Source of the DNA: Variovorax sp. PCZ-1 | GTDB taxonomy: Bacteria > Pseudomonadota > Gammaproteobacteria > Burkholderiales > Burkholderiaceae_C | Direction: 5' to 3' | Length of the DNA stretch: 64,000 nt | Assembly: GCF_018413605.1 (NCBI RefSeq) | Contig: NZ_JAHCDN010000003.1 | Span: 294,688-358,687, forward strand | Shown here: piece after piece, positions 43,802 to 53,537 of the stretch | Numbering within the stretch: the first letter of the stretch is position 1 | How the letters are laid out: every line of letters begins with the position of its first letter | Position numbers and translations under genes: made by a program | Notes under the pieces: model-generated | The model's input: the letters and a program-made list of their open reading frames with translations, nothing else | Told to the model about the DNA's origin: nothing | Databases searched by the model: none

Positions 43802-45250
43802 TTAAAAGGGGTGGCGCGTCAATCGCAGACTAAAGCGTACGCCCGGCATCTCAGCACGCGCATGCGCGTCCTCAATAACTAGCTGGGCGCCATGGCGTTT
43901 GGCGATCTCTGCCACGATGGCCAGTCCCAAGCCAGAGCCATCGGCCTCTTGTCCTAAGCGGCGGTAAAACGGTTGCAATACCAACTCTCGTTCGCCCTCG
44001 GGGATGCCAGGGCCATTGTCTTCGACCTGAAGCAGCACCTGACCAGAATCGCTTGCCAACACGCGAAGCGTGATCACACCACTGCGCTCGGGCGTGCTCG
44101 GGACATAAGCCAAGGCGTTGTCCACCAAATTACGCACCAGCTCTGCCAGTAAGGCAGGGTAGCCTTGAATTTGTGCGGCAGGATCATCCGCTTCCAAACC
44201 TTCGTAGCCCAGATCAAAGTGCCGCTCCATGGCGCGCGGCAGTGCCTCGCGCACCACCTCCTGCGCCAGCTGTGCTACATGCACGTTTTGCTTGGGCAGG
44301 CTTTGGCCGCTGCCTTCAGCTCGGGCCAGAGCCAGCAATTGATTCACCGTGCGTGTGGCATTCATGCTGGCGCGGCTGATTTGTTTGAGGGATTGCTTGA
44401 GATCAGCCTCACTGGCTTGCGCACGTAAAGCCAGCTCGGCTTGCATGCGCAGGCCCGCGAGGGGCGTTTTCAGCTGGTGCGCTGCATCGGCCAAAAAGCG
44501 CCTTTGAGCGGCGAGAGACTGGCGCTCGCGGCCAAACAGATCGTTGACCGAATTGACCAAAGGTGCCACCTCTTGCGGCACAGCCTGCGTATCAATCGGG
44601 CTCAAATCATCTGGGCGGCGAGCGCGAATACGCTCTTCTAGCTCATGCAGCGGGCGAATACCGCGTGCCAGAGCCAACCACACCAAGAGCACAGCCAGTG
44701 GCAACACGATAAATTGCGGCAGCATCACGCCCTTGACGATTTCTGTGGCCAAACGTGAGCGCTTCTCTCGCGTTTCAGCCACTTGGATCAAGATAGGTTT
44801 ACTTCCCGCGCTGCTGAGATCGGTGCGGGTGTAAAGCCAAGCGATACGCACCTCTTCGCCGCGAAACTCATCATCGCGCAATTTCACGCGTCCTGTCTCC
44901 ACCACATCGTCCTCAGGCGGCAATGGCAGATCTCGCTCGCCGCTTAAATGCTCACCTCGCAGGCCCAGCACTTGGTAATAAACCAAATCATCCTCATCTG
45001 CGCGCAAAATTTCGCGTGCTGGCTGCGGCAAATTAAAAACCGCCTTGCCTTGGCTCACGCTGACCAGCTGCGAAAGCGCCTGTGTGTTGTATTCGAGCGC
45101 CCGATCAAACGGGCCACCCGCAATGCCTTGTGCTACCAGCCAAGTCAGGATCAAGCTGGCTGGCCAAACAATCAGCAGCGGCGTGAGCATCCAATCGAGG
45201 ATTTCGCCGAATAAGCTGCGCTGCTCGCGCTGGAAGATTTTGAAGGGCAC
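43802..45250 (-). CDS. Sensor histidine kinase, TctE-like
   Basis: A 482-residue kinase starting at GTG 45250. Two membrane helices (about 18-42 and 182-203) flank a periplasmic domain of the 2CSK_N type (DLVYYQVLGLRGEHLSG, VRIAWLYT) found in TctE. The H-box is FLADAAHQLKTPLAGLRMQ; the N-box (ELVRNLVDNALAYVP) and GSGLGLAIVAEIAKRHG follow. The response regulator lies 49 bases upstream. No tctABC tricarboxylate transporter is visible nearby, so the stimulus is not known. Confidence 0.88.
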   Translation of the reverse strand: MPFKIFQREQRSLFGEILDWMLTPLLIVWPASLILTWLVAQGIAGGPFDRALEYNTQALSQLVSVSQGKAVFNLPQPAREILRADEDDLVYYQVLGLRGEHLSGERDLPLPPEDDVVETGRVKLRDDEFRGEEVRIAWLYTRTDLSSAGSKPILIQVAETREKRSRLATEIVKGVMLPQFIVLPLAVLLVWLALARGIRPLHELEERIRARRPDDLSPIDTQAVPQEVAPLVNSVNDLFGRERQSLAAQRRFLADAAHQLKTPLAGLRMQAELALRAQASEADLKQSLKQISRASMNATRTVNQLLALARAEGSGQSLPKQNVHVAQLAQEVVREALPRAMERHFDLGYEGLEADDPAAQIQGYPALLAELVRNLVDNALAYVPSTPERSGVITLRVLASDSGQVLLQVEDNGPGIPEGERELVLQPFYRRLGQEADGSGLGLAIVAEIAKRHGAQLVIEDAHARAEMPGVRFSLRLTRHPF

Positions 45251-45299
45251 AGCGCTATGCTAAATGGTTTGCGCCGCTAGAGTTCGATCAGGTGTGCGA

Positions 45300-45968
45300 T
45301 CAAATTTTCTCGAGGCAATAGCCCAGCCCGCGCACCGTGGCAATGCGGATCGGGCCTTTCTCAATCTTCTTACGCAGGCGGTGGATATACACCTCAATCG
45401 CGTTATTGCTCACTTCTTCGCCCCATTCGCAAAGCCGCTCTACCAGTTGATCTTTGCTTACCAAGCGGCCCGAGCGCGCCAGCAAAATCTCCAGCAAGCT
45501 GATCTCGCGCGCTGAGAGGTCAATCATCTTCCCATCAATCGTTGCCACGCGGCCAGATTGGTCGTAGCTTAAAGGCCCATGCTTGATGAGTGTGCTCGCG
45601 CTGCCCGCCGTACGCCGTGTGAGTGCGCGCACGCGAGCCTCCAACTCTTCCAAAGCAAAGGGCTTGGCCATGTAATCGTCAGCCCCATAATCCAGCCCCT
45701 TCACGCGCTCTTCCACGCTATCCGCCGCCGTGAGAATCAGCACCTGCAGCGAAGAGCCGCGCCCACGCAAGCGCTTCAATACTTCCAAGCCATGCAGCTT
45801 GGGCAAGCCCAGATCGAGAATCAGTAAATCAAATTCGGTATTGGTCATCAGCGCCGCATCGGCCTGCACGCCATCCGTCACATGATCCACCGCCGCGCCC
45901 GAGCTGCGCAGCGCACGCAGCAGCCCATCGGCCAACACTTGGTCGTCTTCCGCAATCAGGATACGCAT
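45300..45968 (-). CDS. OmpR-family response regulator, TctD-like
   Basis: A 222-residue regulator: MRILIAEDDQVLADGL, the phosphoacceptor Asp in DLLILDLGLPKLHG near residue 51, the lysine in MAKPFALEEL, and a winged helix with AIEVYIHRLRKKIEKGPIR that binds DNA. It pairs with the kinase that follows. The order regulator then kinase on one strand is standard for TctD-TctE and QseB-QseC. Confidence 0.9.
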   Translation of the reverse strand: MRILIAEDDQVLADGLLRALRSSGAAVDHVTDGVQADAALMTNTEFDLLILDLGLPKLHGLEVLKRLRGRGSSLQVLILTAADSVEERVKGLDYGADDYMAKPFALEELEARVRALTRRTAGSASTLIKHGPLSYDQSGRVATIDGKMIDLSAREISLLEILLARSGRLVSKDQLVERLCEWGEEVSNNAIEVYIHRLRKKIEKGPIRIATVRGLGYCLEKI

Positions 45969-46087
45969 GGCTAGTCTCCTATGTTGTTCTCACTCTTGCA
46001 GCAGATTGTAAGGATTGTGCTGAATCGGGGCTGACGCGACAATCGGAGGCCAAAAGGGGGAAAATTGAATTGTTTTAGGAGATTGCC

Positions 46088-46576
46088 ATGCCCAAATTTT
46101 CATTCTCTCCCCTCCCATTGCTGCTGTGCTTAGCACTCGCAACGCCCGTGCTGCAAGCCCAGCAAAGCCCCTCTTCGCCCGGCATACCCAGCGCCGCAGC
46201 GCCCCAAGCCGGCGATGCGCAATGCATCTTGGCCGGCCGCCTCAGCAGCGAAGGCCGCTGGGCTCCGCAGACCAAAGGCATGCAATTGCTCGATACCGCT
46301 GGCAAACCAGTGAGCAGCGCGGCGCAAACTGTGCTCTCCTCCATCAAATCCGTGCGCGTATCCTCGCCCATGCTGCTGTCTAAATGCAATGCTGGGCAAG
46401 CCATGGCGGATGGCGATGCCAGCCAAGGCAGCAAAAGCCCCACGCCCGCTTTGACGGCAGGCAACGCGCCAATTGAAGTGCAAGCCATGGCCACGCTGCC
46501 TGGCCGCGCTGGCGGGCAATGGGTCGAGCTGCGTGTGAGCGTGCCAGCAGAGCGCGTGGTGATGCTTACTCGCTGA
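46088..46576 (+). CDS. Small secreted protein of unknown function
   Basis: A 162-residue protein with a signal peptide (PLLLCLALATPVLQAQ) and a polar mature region containing two cysteines (DAQCILAG and LLSKCNAGQAMADGD) that could form one disulfide. A Shine-Dalgarno (TAGGAG) lies before the ATG. No family is recognised. The gene is divergent from the TctD-like regulator and ends eight bases before the composite repeat region. Confidence 0.6.
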   Translation: MPKFSFSPLPLLLCLALATPVLQAQQSPSSPGIPSAAAPQAGDAQCILAGRLSSEGRWAPQTKGMQLLDTAGKPVSSAAQTVLSSIKSVRVSSPMLLSKCNAGQAMADGDASQGSKSPTPALTAGNAPIEVQAMATLPGRAGGQWVELRVSVPAERVVMLTR

Positions 46577-46583
46577 ATCTCTT

Positions 46584-46660
46584 TTTTGCTCGGTTTTTAA
46601 GGCAAAACAAGGCATTCGCCGGCATAGAATCTGCGCAAGGTGCTATCTATTTCATAGTGA
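46584..46660 (+). repeat. Extended dispersed repeat, left direct copy of the composite element
   Basis: Contains the GCCGGC (46618-46623), AATCTGCGCAAGGTGCTAT and ATAGTGA core, and an additional 30-base upstream segment with TTTTAAGGCAAAACA. The whole of about 77 bases recurs in the same orientation at 47523-47600, which other copies of the repeat in this window do not share. Confidence 0.8.
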
Positions 46661-46697
46661 ATGCATTGGCTGTGCAACGTGTGCAAGATTGCGCGCT

Positions 46698-46866
46698 GAC
46701 CATCGCACTTACACCTGCGCGTGACACTGCGCCCGGCCTGTCTTCTTTTCAGCGAACCGTGCGGGATACGACGAGCTACTGATCTTTTGTAGCGATGATG
46801 AGATGGTTTGCTGCGCCCGACCGAGAAGCCATCCGAGCGCAGCATCCCGCTCCGGCGCTGATGGGC
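46698..46866 (+). repeat. Left arm of a ~170-bp inverted repeat
   Basis: About 169 bases that return in inverted orientation at 47340-47509, with roughly 85-90% identity by eye. The arm itself contains hairpins, such as GCTAC...GTAGC around TGATCTTTT and GATGG...CCATC. Together with the direct repeat it fills the 333 bases between the small secreted gene and the zinc-ribbon gene. I see no convincing gene in it. Confidence 0.85.
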
Positions 46867-46909
46867 TTGGTTGGTACTCGTCTATAAAACCCGCTGCTAA
46901 ACTTAAGTA

Positions 46910-47299
46910 ATGAAGAAGTTTCTTCGACAAACTCGACTGTTGCAAAAAACTTGCCCTCATTGCGGTAAAGTTAATCATCTTGCGCTCATCGATTTAATCA
47001 GAAGCTTTTACTTGCATGGAGAGTCATATACATCAGTAGCTAGGCATTGGTGTCATCATTGCCACAAAGGCTGGAATGTCGATTGGTTTTTCACACTGCA
47101 ATTCATTTTTTACATCTTTTGCTTGATGATATTTTTGTCGCGTACTGACGAGGTCGTGCATCTTTTATCGCCATATCCGGGCGAGTCATGGGTCATGTAT
47201 GGAATCACCATGAGTACATTTCTTGCGGGTTTTGTTTTTATAGATTTTTATATCAAGACGCTTTTTGTGAGATTTTTGCCTGTTGTAAAACAGACCTAA
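46910..47299 (+). CDS. Zinc-ribbon membrane protein of unknown function, in an inverted-repeat element
   Basis: A 129-residue protein. Two CxxC pairs (C15-PH-C18 and C48-HH-C51, in KTCPHCGK and HWCHHCHKGW) form a probable zinc ribbon. Two membrane helices follow (FFTLQFIFYIFCLMIFL and MYGITMSTFLAGFVFIDFY). The gene is much more AT-rich than its neighbours. It has no clear Shine-Dalgarno before the ATG. It is the only gene between inverted repeats of about 170 bp, which are bracketed in turn by direct repeats, so it looks like cargo or passenger DNA. No family is recognised. Confidence 0.7.
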   Translation: MKKFLRQTRLLQKTCPHCGKVNHLALIDLIRSFYLHGESYTSVARHWCHHCHKGWNVDWFFTLQFIFYIFCLMIFLSRTDEVVHLLSPYPGESWVMYGITMSTFLAGFVFIDFYIKTLFVRFLPVVKQT

Positions 47300-47339
47300 G
47301 ATTTCACTTTAGGTTAGAAAATCGTAGTTCGCCAATCGC

Positions 47340-47509
47340 GCCCATTCACACCAGCGCGGGATGCTGCGTACGGATGGCTTCTTGATCGGGCGCGGCCAGC
47401 CATCTCATCACCGCTACAAAAGATCAGTAGCTAGTCGTATTCCGCTCGGTGCGCTGAAAAGAAGACAGGCCGGGCGCAGTGTCACGCGCAGGTGTAGGTG
47501 CGATGGTTT
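47340..47509 (-). repeat. Right arm of the ~170-bp inverted repeat
   Basis: The reverse complement of this stretch matches 46698-46866 along its length with about 19 differences by eye, concentrated in the end nearest the enclosed gene. Key shared blocks include CTGATCTTTTGTAGCG, AGAAGCCATCCG and GCGCGTGACACTGCGCCCGG. Confidence 0.85.
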
Positions 47510-47522
47510 GAGAGAAACTATT

Positions 47523-47600
47523 TTTTCTGCTCAGTTTTAAGGCAAAACAGAGCATTCGCCGGCATAAAATCTGCGCAGAGTGCTACTAAATTAATAGTAA
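47523..47600 (+). repeat. Extended dispersed repeat, right direct copy of the composite element
   Basis: Same extended form as 46584-46660, with TTTTAAGGCAAAACA, GCCGGC at 47558-47563, AATCTGCGCAGAGTGCTA and ATAGTAA. It lies between convergent ends of the zinc-ribbon gene and gatB, 20 bases before the gatB stop. Confidence 0.8.
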
Positions 47601-47620
47601 CCACTTTCCATACAAATACA

Positions 47621-49066
47621 TCAAGCCGCAGCGAGTTTGGCTTTCAGCATCTCGTTGACTTGGCTTGGATTGGCTTTGCCTTTGCTGGCTTTCATGGCTT
47701 GGCCGACCAAGGCGTTGAAGGCTTTTTCTTTGCCAGCTTTGAATTGCGCGACGTTGTCTGGATTGGCGGCGAGCACTTCTTCGATGATTTTCTCTAGCGC
47801 GCCAGAGTCGTTCATCTGTTTGAGGCCTTTGGCTTCGATGATGGCATCGACTTCGCCACCTTCTGTCCACATCGCATCCATCACTTGCTTAGCGGCATTG
47901 TTGGAGATCGTGCCGTCGTGAATGCGGCTGATGAGCGCGCCTAGTTTTTGCGCGGACACGGGGCTTTGCTCGAAGGACTTTTCTTCTTGGTTCAAGCGGC
48001 GCGAGAGTTCGCCCATGACCCAGTTGCTGGCTAGTTTTGCTTGGCCACATGCTTTAGCGGCCGTCTCAAAATATGCAGCGCAAGATTGGCTTTGGGTAAG
48101 TTGGGTGGCATCGTATTCCGGCAGAGCGTAATCGCTCACGAAGCGCTGCGCCATAACGCGCGGGAGTTCGGGCATGGTGGCTTTTACGTCGTTCACCCAG
48201 CTTGGCGCAACATGCAGCGGCGGCAAATCGGGGTCAGGGAAATAGCGGTAATCGGCGGCGTCTTCCTTGGTGCGCATGGCGCGGGTCTCACCCGTGTCAG
48301 GGTCGAACAAGACGGTGGCTTGTTGGATTTTTTTGCCGTCTTCGATTTGCTCGATTTGCCAGCGGATTTCAAAATCAATGGCTTGCTGCATGAATTTGAA
48401 GCTGTTGAGATTCTTGATTTCGCGGCGTGTGCCGAGTTCGGCGCCGGGCTTGCGCACGCTCACGTTGGCATCGCAGCGAAACGAGCCCTCTTGCATGTTG
48501 CCATCGCAAATGCCGATCCAAGTGACGATTTTGTGCAGCTCTTTGGCGTAGGCCACCGCTTCGTCAGACGAGCGCATGTCGGGCTCGGTGACGATTTCTA
48601 GCAAGGGCGTGCCTGCTCGGTTGAGGTCAATGCCAGATTGCCCGATGAAATCTTCGTGGAGGGATTTGCCGGCATCTTCTTCGAGGTGGGCGCGCACGAG
48701 GCGCACGGTTTTCTTTTCGTCGCCCAAATAAAACTCAACTAAGCCGCCTTGCACGACGGGGATTTCGAATTGGCTGATTTGATAGCCCTTGGGCAGATCG
48801 GGATAGAAATAGTTTTTGCGGGCGAAGATGCTTTTCTCGGCAATCGTGGAGCCGAGCGCGAGGCCGAGCTTGATGGCGCATTCGACCGCGCCTTTGTTCA
48901 TGACCGGGAGCGTGCCGGGCAGCGCCAAATCCACGGGTGCGGCCTGCGTGTTGGGCTCAGCGCCGAAAGCGGTGGAGGCGCGGCTGAAGATTTTGCTTTG
49001 CGTGGCGAGCTGGGTGTGCGTCTCGAAGCCGATGACGACTTCGTAGCCTTGAATGAGTTTGCTCAT
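47621..49066 (-). CDS. gatB: Asp-tRNA(Asn)/Glu-tRNA(Gln) amidotransferase subunit B
   Basis: A 481-residue GatB. Segments [40 protein letters not shown] and [15 protein letters not shown] are characteristic; the C-terminal YqeY-like domain ends [17 protein letters not shown]. It activates the misacylated tRNA for amidation in the GatCAB complex. The ATG at 49066 is preferred over a TTG two codons upstream; it starts 2 bases after the gatA stop. Confidence 0.96.
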   Translation of the reverse strand: MSKLIQGYEVVIGFETHTQLATQSKIFSRASTAFGAEPNTQAAPVDLALPGTLPVMNKGAVECAIKLGLALGSTIAEKSIFARKNYFYPDLPKGYQISQFEIPVVQGGLVEFYLGDEKKTVRLVRAHLEEDAGKSLHEDFIGQSGIDLNRAGTPLLEIVTEPDMRSSDEAVAYAKELHKIVTWIGICDGNMQEGSFRCDANVSVRKPGAELGTRREIKNLNSFKFMQQAIDFEIRWQIEQIEDGKKIQQATVLFDPDTGETRAMRTKEDAADYRYFPDPDLPPLHVAPSWVNDVKATMPELPRVMAQRFVSDYALPEYDATQLTQSQSCAAYFETAAKACGQAKLASNWVMGELSRRLNQEEKSFEQSPVSAQKLGALISRIHDGTISNNAAKQVMDAMWTEGGEVDAIIEAKGLKQMNDSGALEKIIEEVLAANPDNVAQFKAGKEKAFNALVGQAMKASKGKANPSQVNEMLKAKLAAA

Positions 49067-49068
49067 AA

Positions 49069-50532
49069 TCAAAAACCCTCCGGGCGGCGGGCGTGGAAAT
49101 CGGTGGCTTGTTGGTATTGGTGGGCGACGTTGAGAAGCTGGGCTTCTTTGAAGTAGTTGCCAATCAATTGCATGCCTACTGGCATATTTGCTGCGCCGAA
49201 GCCGACGGGCAGGCTCATGCCAGGCAGGCCCGCTAGGCTTGCGGGGAGCGTGAAGATGTCTGCGAGGTAGTTTGCTACTGGGTCATCGGATTTTTCGCCA
49301 ATTTTCCAAGCAACGGTGGGAGCCACGGGCCCGGCGATTACGTCGCATTCTTTGAGCGCATTTTGAAAATCATCCGCGATCATGCGGCGGATTTTTTGGG
49401 CTTGGAGGTAGTAGGCATCGTAGTAGCCGTGGCTCAAAACGTATGCGCCGATCATGATGCGGCGTTTGACCTCATCGCCAAAGCCTTGAGCGCGGGTTTT
49501 TTTGTACATATCGAGCAAATCGCCGTGCTGCGCTGCGCGGTAGCCGAATTTCACGCCGTCAAAACGGGAGAGATTGGAGCTGGCTTCGGCGGGGGCGATG
49601 ATGTAGTAGACCGGGATGGACAGCTCGGTGCGTGGCAAGGTGATGGGGACGAGCTTTGCGCCGAGTTTTTCTAGTTCTTTCAAAGCCGCATCAACAGCGG
49701 CGCGCACGTCTGCACTCAAGCCCTCGCCAAAGAATTCTTTGGGGATGCCGATGCGAAGGCCATCTAGCTTGTCATTCAAGCCGAGAGAGAAATCCTCGGC
49801 GGGCATATCAAGCGACGTGGAATCACGATCCAAATCCGGGCCACACATGGCAGAGAGCAGCAAAGCGCTGTCTTCAGCGGAGCGCGCCATCACGCCAGCT
49901 TGATCGAGGCTGGAGGCAAAAGCAATCATGCCGTAGCGGCTGGCGCGGCCGTACGTTGGCTTAATGCCAGTGATGCCGCAAAAGGCTGCGGGCTGGCGGA
50001 TCGAGCCGCCAGTGTCTGTGCCAGTTGCTGCGCTTACCAGCCCGGCGGCGACTGCCACGGCGCTGCCGCCCGAGCTGCCGCCGGGGATGCGGCTGGTGTC
50101 CCAAGGATTCAAAACTTTGGCATAGGCAGAGTTTTCATTGCTTGAACCCATCGCGAATTCATCGCAATTGAGTTTTCCAAGAGTAACGGCTCCCTCGCCG
50201 CCAAGATTGCTCACGACTGTGCTATCGAAAGGTGAGCGATAGCCTTTGAGCATCTTTGAGCCAGCGGTGGTCGGCCAGTCTTTCGTCACGAAAATGTCTT
50301 TGTGGGCAATCGGCAGGCCGAGCAGGGGTGCTGTATCGCCAGTGTCTAGGCGCTTTTGTGCAGCAGCGGCTTGGGCGAGCGTGGTGGCCTCGTCAGTGGC
50401 CAAATACGCGCCCAGATGCGCATTCGCCTTCATGCGGGCGAGGAAATGCTGAGCCAATTCAGGCGCGGACAACTCCTTTTTTGATAGCTGTTTGCGCAGG
50501 TGGGATAAGGGCTGGAAGTGAATATCGCTCAT
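49069..50532 (-). CDS. gatA: Asp-tRNA(Asn)/Glu-tRNA(Gln) amidotransferase subunit A
   Basis: A 487-residue amidase that frees ammonia from glutamine for GatB. The Ser-cisSer-Lys machinery is visible in [13 protein letters not shown] (Lys), [14 protein letters not shown] (cis-Ser) and [15 protein letters not shown] (nucleophilic Ser). It sits between gatC and gatB in the usual order. The first residues include [12 protein letters not shown], whose codons resemble the 3' half of the dispersed repeat. Confidence 0.96.
   Translation of the reverse strand: MSDIHFQPLSHLRKQLSKKELSAPELAQHFLARMKANAHLGAYLATDEATTLAQAAAAQKRLDTGDTAPLLGLPIAHKDIFVTKDWPTTAGSKMLKGYRSPFDSTVVSNLGGEGAVTLGKLNCDEFAMGSSNENSAYAKVLNPWDTSRIPGGSSGGSAVAVAAGLVSAATGTDTGGSIRQPAAFCGITGIKPTYGRASRYGMIAFASSLDQAGVMARSAEDSALLLSAMCGPDLDRDSTSLDMPAEDFSLGLNDKLDGLRIGIPKEFFGEGLSADVRAAVDAALKELEKLGAKLVPITLPRTELSIPVYYIIAPAEASSNLSRFDGVKFGYRAAQHGDLLDMYKKTRAQGFGDEVKRRIMIGAYVLSHGYYDAYYLQAQKIRRMIADDFQNALKECDVIAGPVAPTVAWKIGEKSDDPVANYLADIFTLPASLAGLPGMSLPVGFGAANMPVGMQLIGNYFKEAQLLNVAHQYQQATDFHARRPEGF
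50471..50502 (-). repeat. Partial dispersed-repeat match at the gatA 5' end
   Basis: On the minus strand, ACCTGCGCAAACAGCTATC and AAAAAAGGAGTTG match the 3' half of the repeat, closest to the copy at the mreC end. The GCCGGC half is absent. It encodes [10 protein letters not shown], a plausible natural GatA N-terminus, so it may be chance or a decayed copy. Confidence 0.3.
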
Positions 50533-50542
50533 TTTCTTGGCC

Positions 50543-50842
50543 TCACTCGATTACTTTGGGCACAAGAAACAGGCCGCGCTCCACAGCTGGCGCGCTTTGC
50601 TGGTTAGCTTCGCGGTTATTCGGCTCAGAGGCGATATCGGCGCGCAGGCGCAGCTGAATCTCTTGGATGGCGGCCACGGGATGGGCGAGGGGCTCGATGC
50701 CTTTGGTGTCCACCGCACGCATCTGCTCGACGATGTCAAAAAAGTTGTTGATGGAGCTGAGCATGCGCTGGGGCTCGTCGCCGCGCAGCTCAAGGCGCGC
50801 GAGGTTGGCAATGCGGTCAATGTCGGAAGGGTTCAAGGCCAT
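50543..50842 (-). CDS. gatC: Asp-tRNA(Asn)/Glu-tRNA(Gln) amidotransferase subunit C
   Basis: A 99-residue Gat[20 protein letters not shown] at the start, then [13 protein letters not shown] and PLAHPV, with the belt-like arrangement that wraps GatA. The ATG at 50842 gives normal GatC length; an upstream in-frame extension is rejected. It is first in gatCAB, 10 bases before gatA. mreB is divergent, so the 144 bases between hold both promoters. Confidence 0.94.
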   Translation of the reverse strand: MALNPSDIDRIANLARLELRGDEPQRMLSSINNFFDIVEQMRAVDTKGIEPLAHPVAAIQEIQLRLRADIASEPNNREANQQSAPAVERGLFLVPKVIE

Positions 50843-50956
50843 GATGATGTCTAGAGGTTTTGCAACAAATTTAGGAGCAAAAACCGGCTTTTTCAAGAGT
50901 GCAATCGGGTATTATCCTGTCTTTGGTTTGTCTATGGTTTGCCGCGCCTCATTTGA

Positions 50957-52033
<1,077 letters not shown>

Positions 52034-52069
52034 TGTGAATCGTCTTTCCCTTTTGGCTCGGAGCATGTT

Positions 52070-52990
52070 GTGCCGTTAGGGACTCTGGATCGAACACCGC
52101 CGCCCTTCTTCAAGCAAGGGCAATCGGCGCTTTCTAAGCTGATGTTGTTCTCAGCCTTGGCGCTCTTCCTCATGGTGGCCGATACGCGCTTTAAGCTCAC
52201 CGGGCCGATACGCGTGGCTGTGGCTACCGCGCTTTATCCCGTGCAATGGGCAGTGATGCGCCCCATCGAGATGGCGCGCGGTGGTGGTGCGTATTTTGTA
52301 TCTCTGGATGATGCACAAAAGGCAAAGACAGAAGCTGAAAAGCGTTTGGCACTTCAAGCCCAGCGTGCTGCGCAAGTCGAGCAACTCGGGCTGGAAAATG
52401 ATCGCTTGCGCAAGCTGCTGGCGCTTAAAGAGCGAACCACCACGCCCGCGCAAGCCGCGCAAGTGGTGTACGACGCAGCCGATCCCTTTACGCGACGCGT
52501 GATGGTGGATAAGGGTTCGATCGCGGGTATCAAAGGTGGCTCGCCGGTGATGGATGAGTCTGGCGTGCTGGGCCAAGTCACACGCGTGTATCCGCTCTCC
52601 AGCGAAGTGACGCTGTTGATTGACCGTGACCACACCATCCCCGTGCTCAACACGCGCACCGGCGCGCGCAGTGTGGTGTATGGTGATCCGTCGATCCATG
52701 GCGGCACACTGGAGCTGCGCTTCATGGCTGGCAATGCCGATGTGCAGCAGGGCGATATCTTGACGACCAGCGGTGTGGATGGCGTGTATCCGCCCGGCAT
52801 GCCTGTGGCGAAGGTGGATAAGGTCGAGCGGCGCGCTGATTCGGCTTTTGCGAAGATCATTTGTCAGCCGCTGGCCAACACGCTGGGCGCACGCCATGTG
52901 ATGATTCTTGAGCCTTTTTCAGTGCAAATACCCATTCCCGCCAGCGTAGAATCTGCGCAAAGTGCTCCTAAAAAAGGAGCGAAAAAATGA
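52070..52990 (+). CDS. mreC: Rod-shape protein MreC
   Basis: A 306-residue bitopic protein starting at GTG 52070. One membrane helix (LMLFSALALFLMVADT) is followed by a coiled coil (AEKRLALQAQRAAQVEQL) and the beta domain with GVLGQVTRVYPLSSEVTLL and NADVQQGDILTTSGVDG. It links MreB to PBP2. The last 18 residues (from about ASVESAQSAPKKGAKK) are encoded by a dispersed repeat copy that ends just before the stop. The mreD ATG overlaps that stop by four bases. Confidence 0.94.
   Translation: MPLGTLDRTPPPFFKQGQSALSKLMLFSALALFLMVADTRFKLTGPIRVAVATALYPVQWAVMRPIEMARGGGAYFVSLDDAQKAKTEAEKRLALQAQRAAQVEQLGLENDRLRKLLALKERTTTPAQAAQVVYDAADPFTRRVMVDKGSIAGIKGGSPVMDESGVLGQVTRVYPLSSEVTLLIDRDHTIPVLNTRTGARSVVYGDPSIHGGTLELRFMAGNADVQQGDILTTSGVDGVYPPGMPVAKVDKVERRADSAFAKIICQPLANTLGARHVMILEPFSVQIPIPASVESAQSAPKKGAKK
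52933..52982 (+). repeat. Dispersed repeat at the 3' end of mreC
   Basis: CCCGCCAGCGTAGAATCTGC, GCAAAGTGC and TCCTAAAAAAGGAGCG, where the last part forms a GCTCC...GGAGC hairpin. The GCCGGC is degenerate (GCCAGC). It encodes the extreme C-terminus of MreC. Confidence 0.7.
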
Positions 52991-53514
52991 TCATGCGTTC
53001 GGGTGATCAATTGCTGCTGCCAGTGAACCCTTGGTATCTTTGGGGCTCATTGCTGGCTGCGCTGATGCTCAATGTGCTGATGTCGGCGCTGTTTGGCCGC
53101 GCATCATGGCCGCCGGATGTGTTGGCGCTGGCCTTGGTGTTTTGGGTGATTCATCAGCCGCTGCGTGTGGGTGTGGGCACGGCGTTTATCTTTGGTCTGT
53201 GCATGGATGTGCATCAAGGTGCGCTGCTTGGGCAGCATGCGCTGGCTTACACCGCCTTGAGTTTTTTCGCCATCACGATTTCGCGTCGCTTGCTCTGGTA
53301 CAGCATTCCGTCTCAGGCGCTGCAAATCTTCCCTTTGTTGGCGGCAGCGCATGCACTGCAACTCGCGGTGCGCTTGCTCGCAGGTCACAGTTTCCCCGGC
53401 TGGGGCTTTGTGATTGCACCTGTGATCGAGGCTTTGCTTTGGCCTGTTGTGACACTGATCTTGCTCGCGCCACAGATGCGAGCGCCTGATCCGGATGCCA
53501 ATCGGCCGTTGTAG
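52987..53514 (+). CDS. mreD: Rod-shape protein MreD
   Basis: A 175-residue inner-membrane protein with five or six helices (LWGSLLAALMLNVLMSALF, ALALVFWVI, FGLCMDVHQGALLGQHALAY, then two more). The FGLCMDVHQGALLGQHAL segment is conserved in MreD. It completes the MreBCD complex. It overlaps mreC by four bases and precedes mrdA by 23. Confidence 0.93.
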   Translation: MIMRSGDQLLLPVNPWYLWGSLLAALMLNVLMSALFGRASWPPDVLALALVFWVIHQPLRVGVGTAFIFGLCMDVHQGALLGQHALAYTALSFFAITISRRLLWYSIPSQALQIFPLLAAAHALQLAVRLLAGHSFPGWGFVIAPVIEALLWPVVTLILLAPQMRAPDPDANRPL

Positions 53515-53537
53515 AGCTCATTGTTAGGACCGATGCC

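Noticed and set aside
46597..46845. Minus-strand frame of 82 codons across the left direct repeat and inverted-repeat arm
   Set aside because: It lies almost wholly in repeated sequence, is rich in Arg/Ser/His as non-coding frames are, and has no ribosome site. It looks like a by-product of the repeat.
46698..47509. Integron cassette with attC sites
   Set aside because: attC sites are in direct orientation and have core and inverse-core heptamers; here the long repeats are inverted, I see no such heptamers, and there is no integrase.
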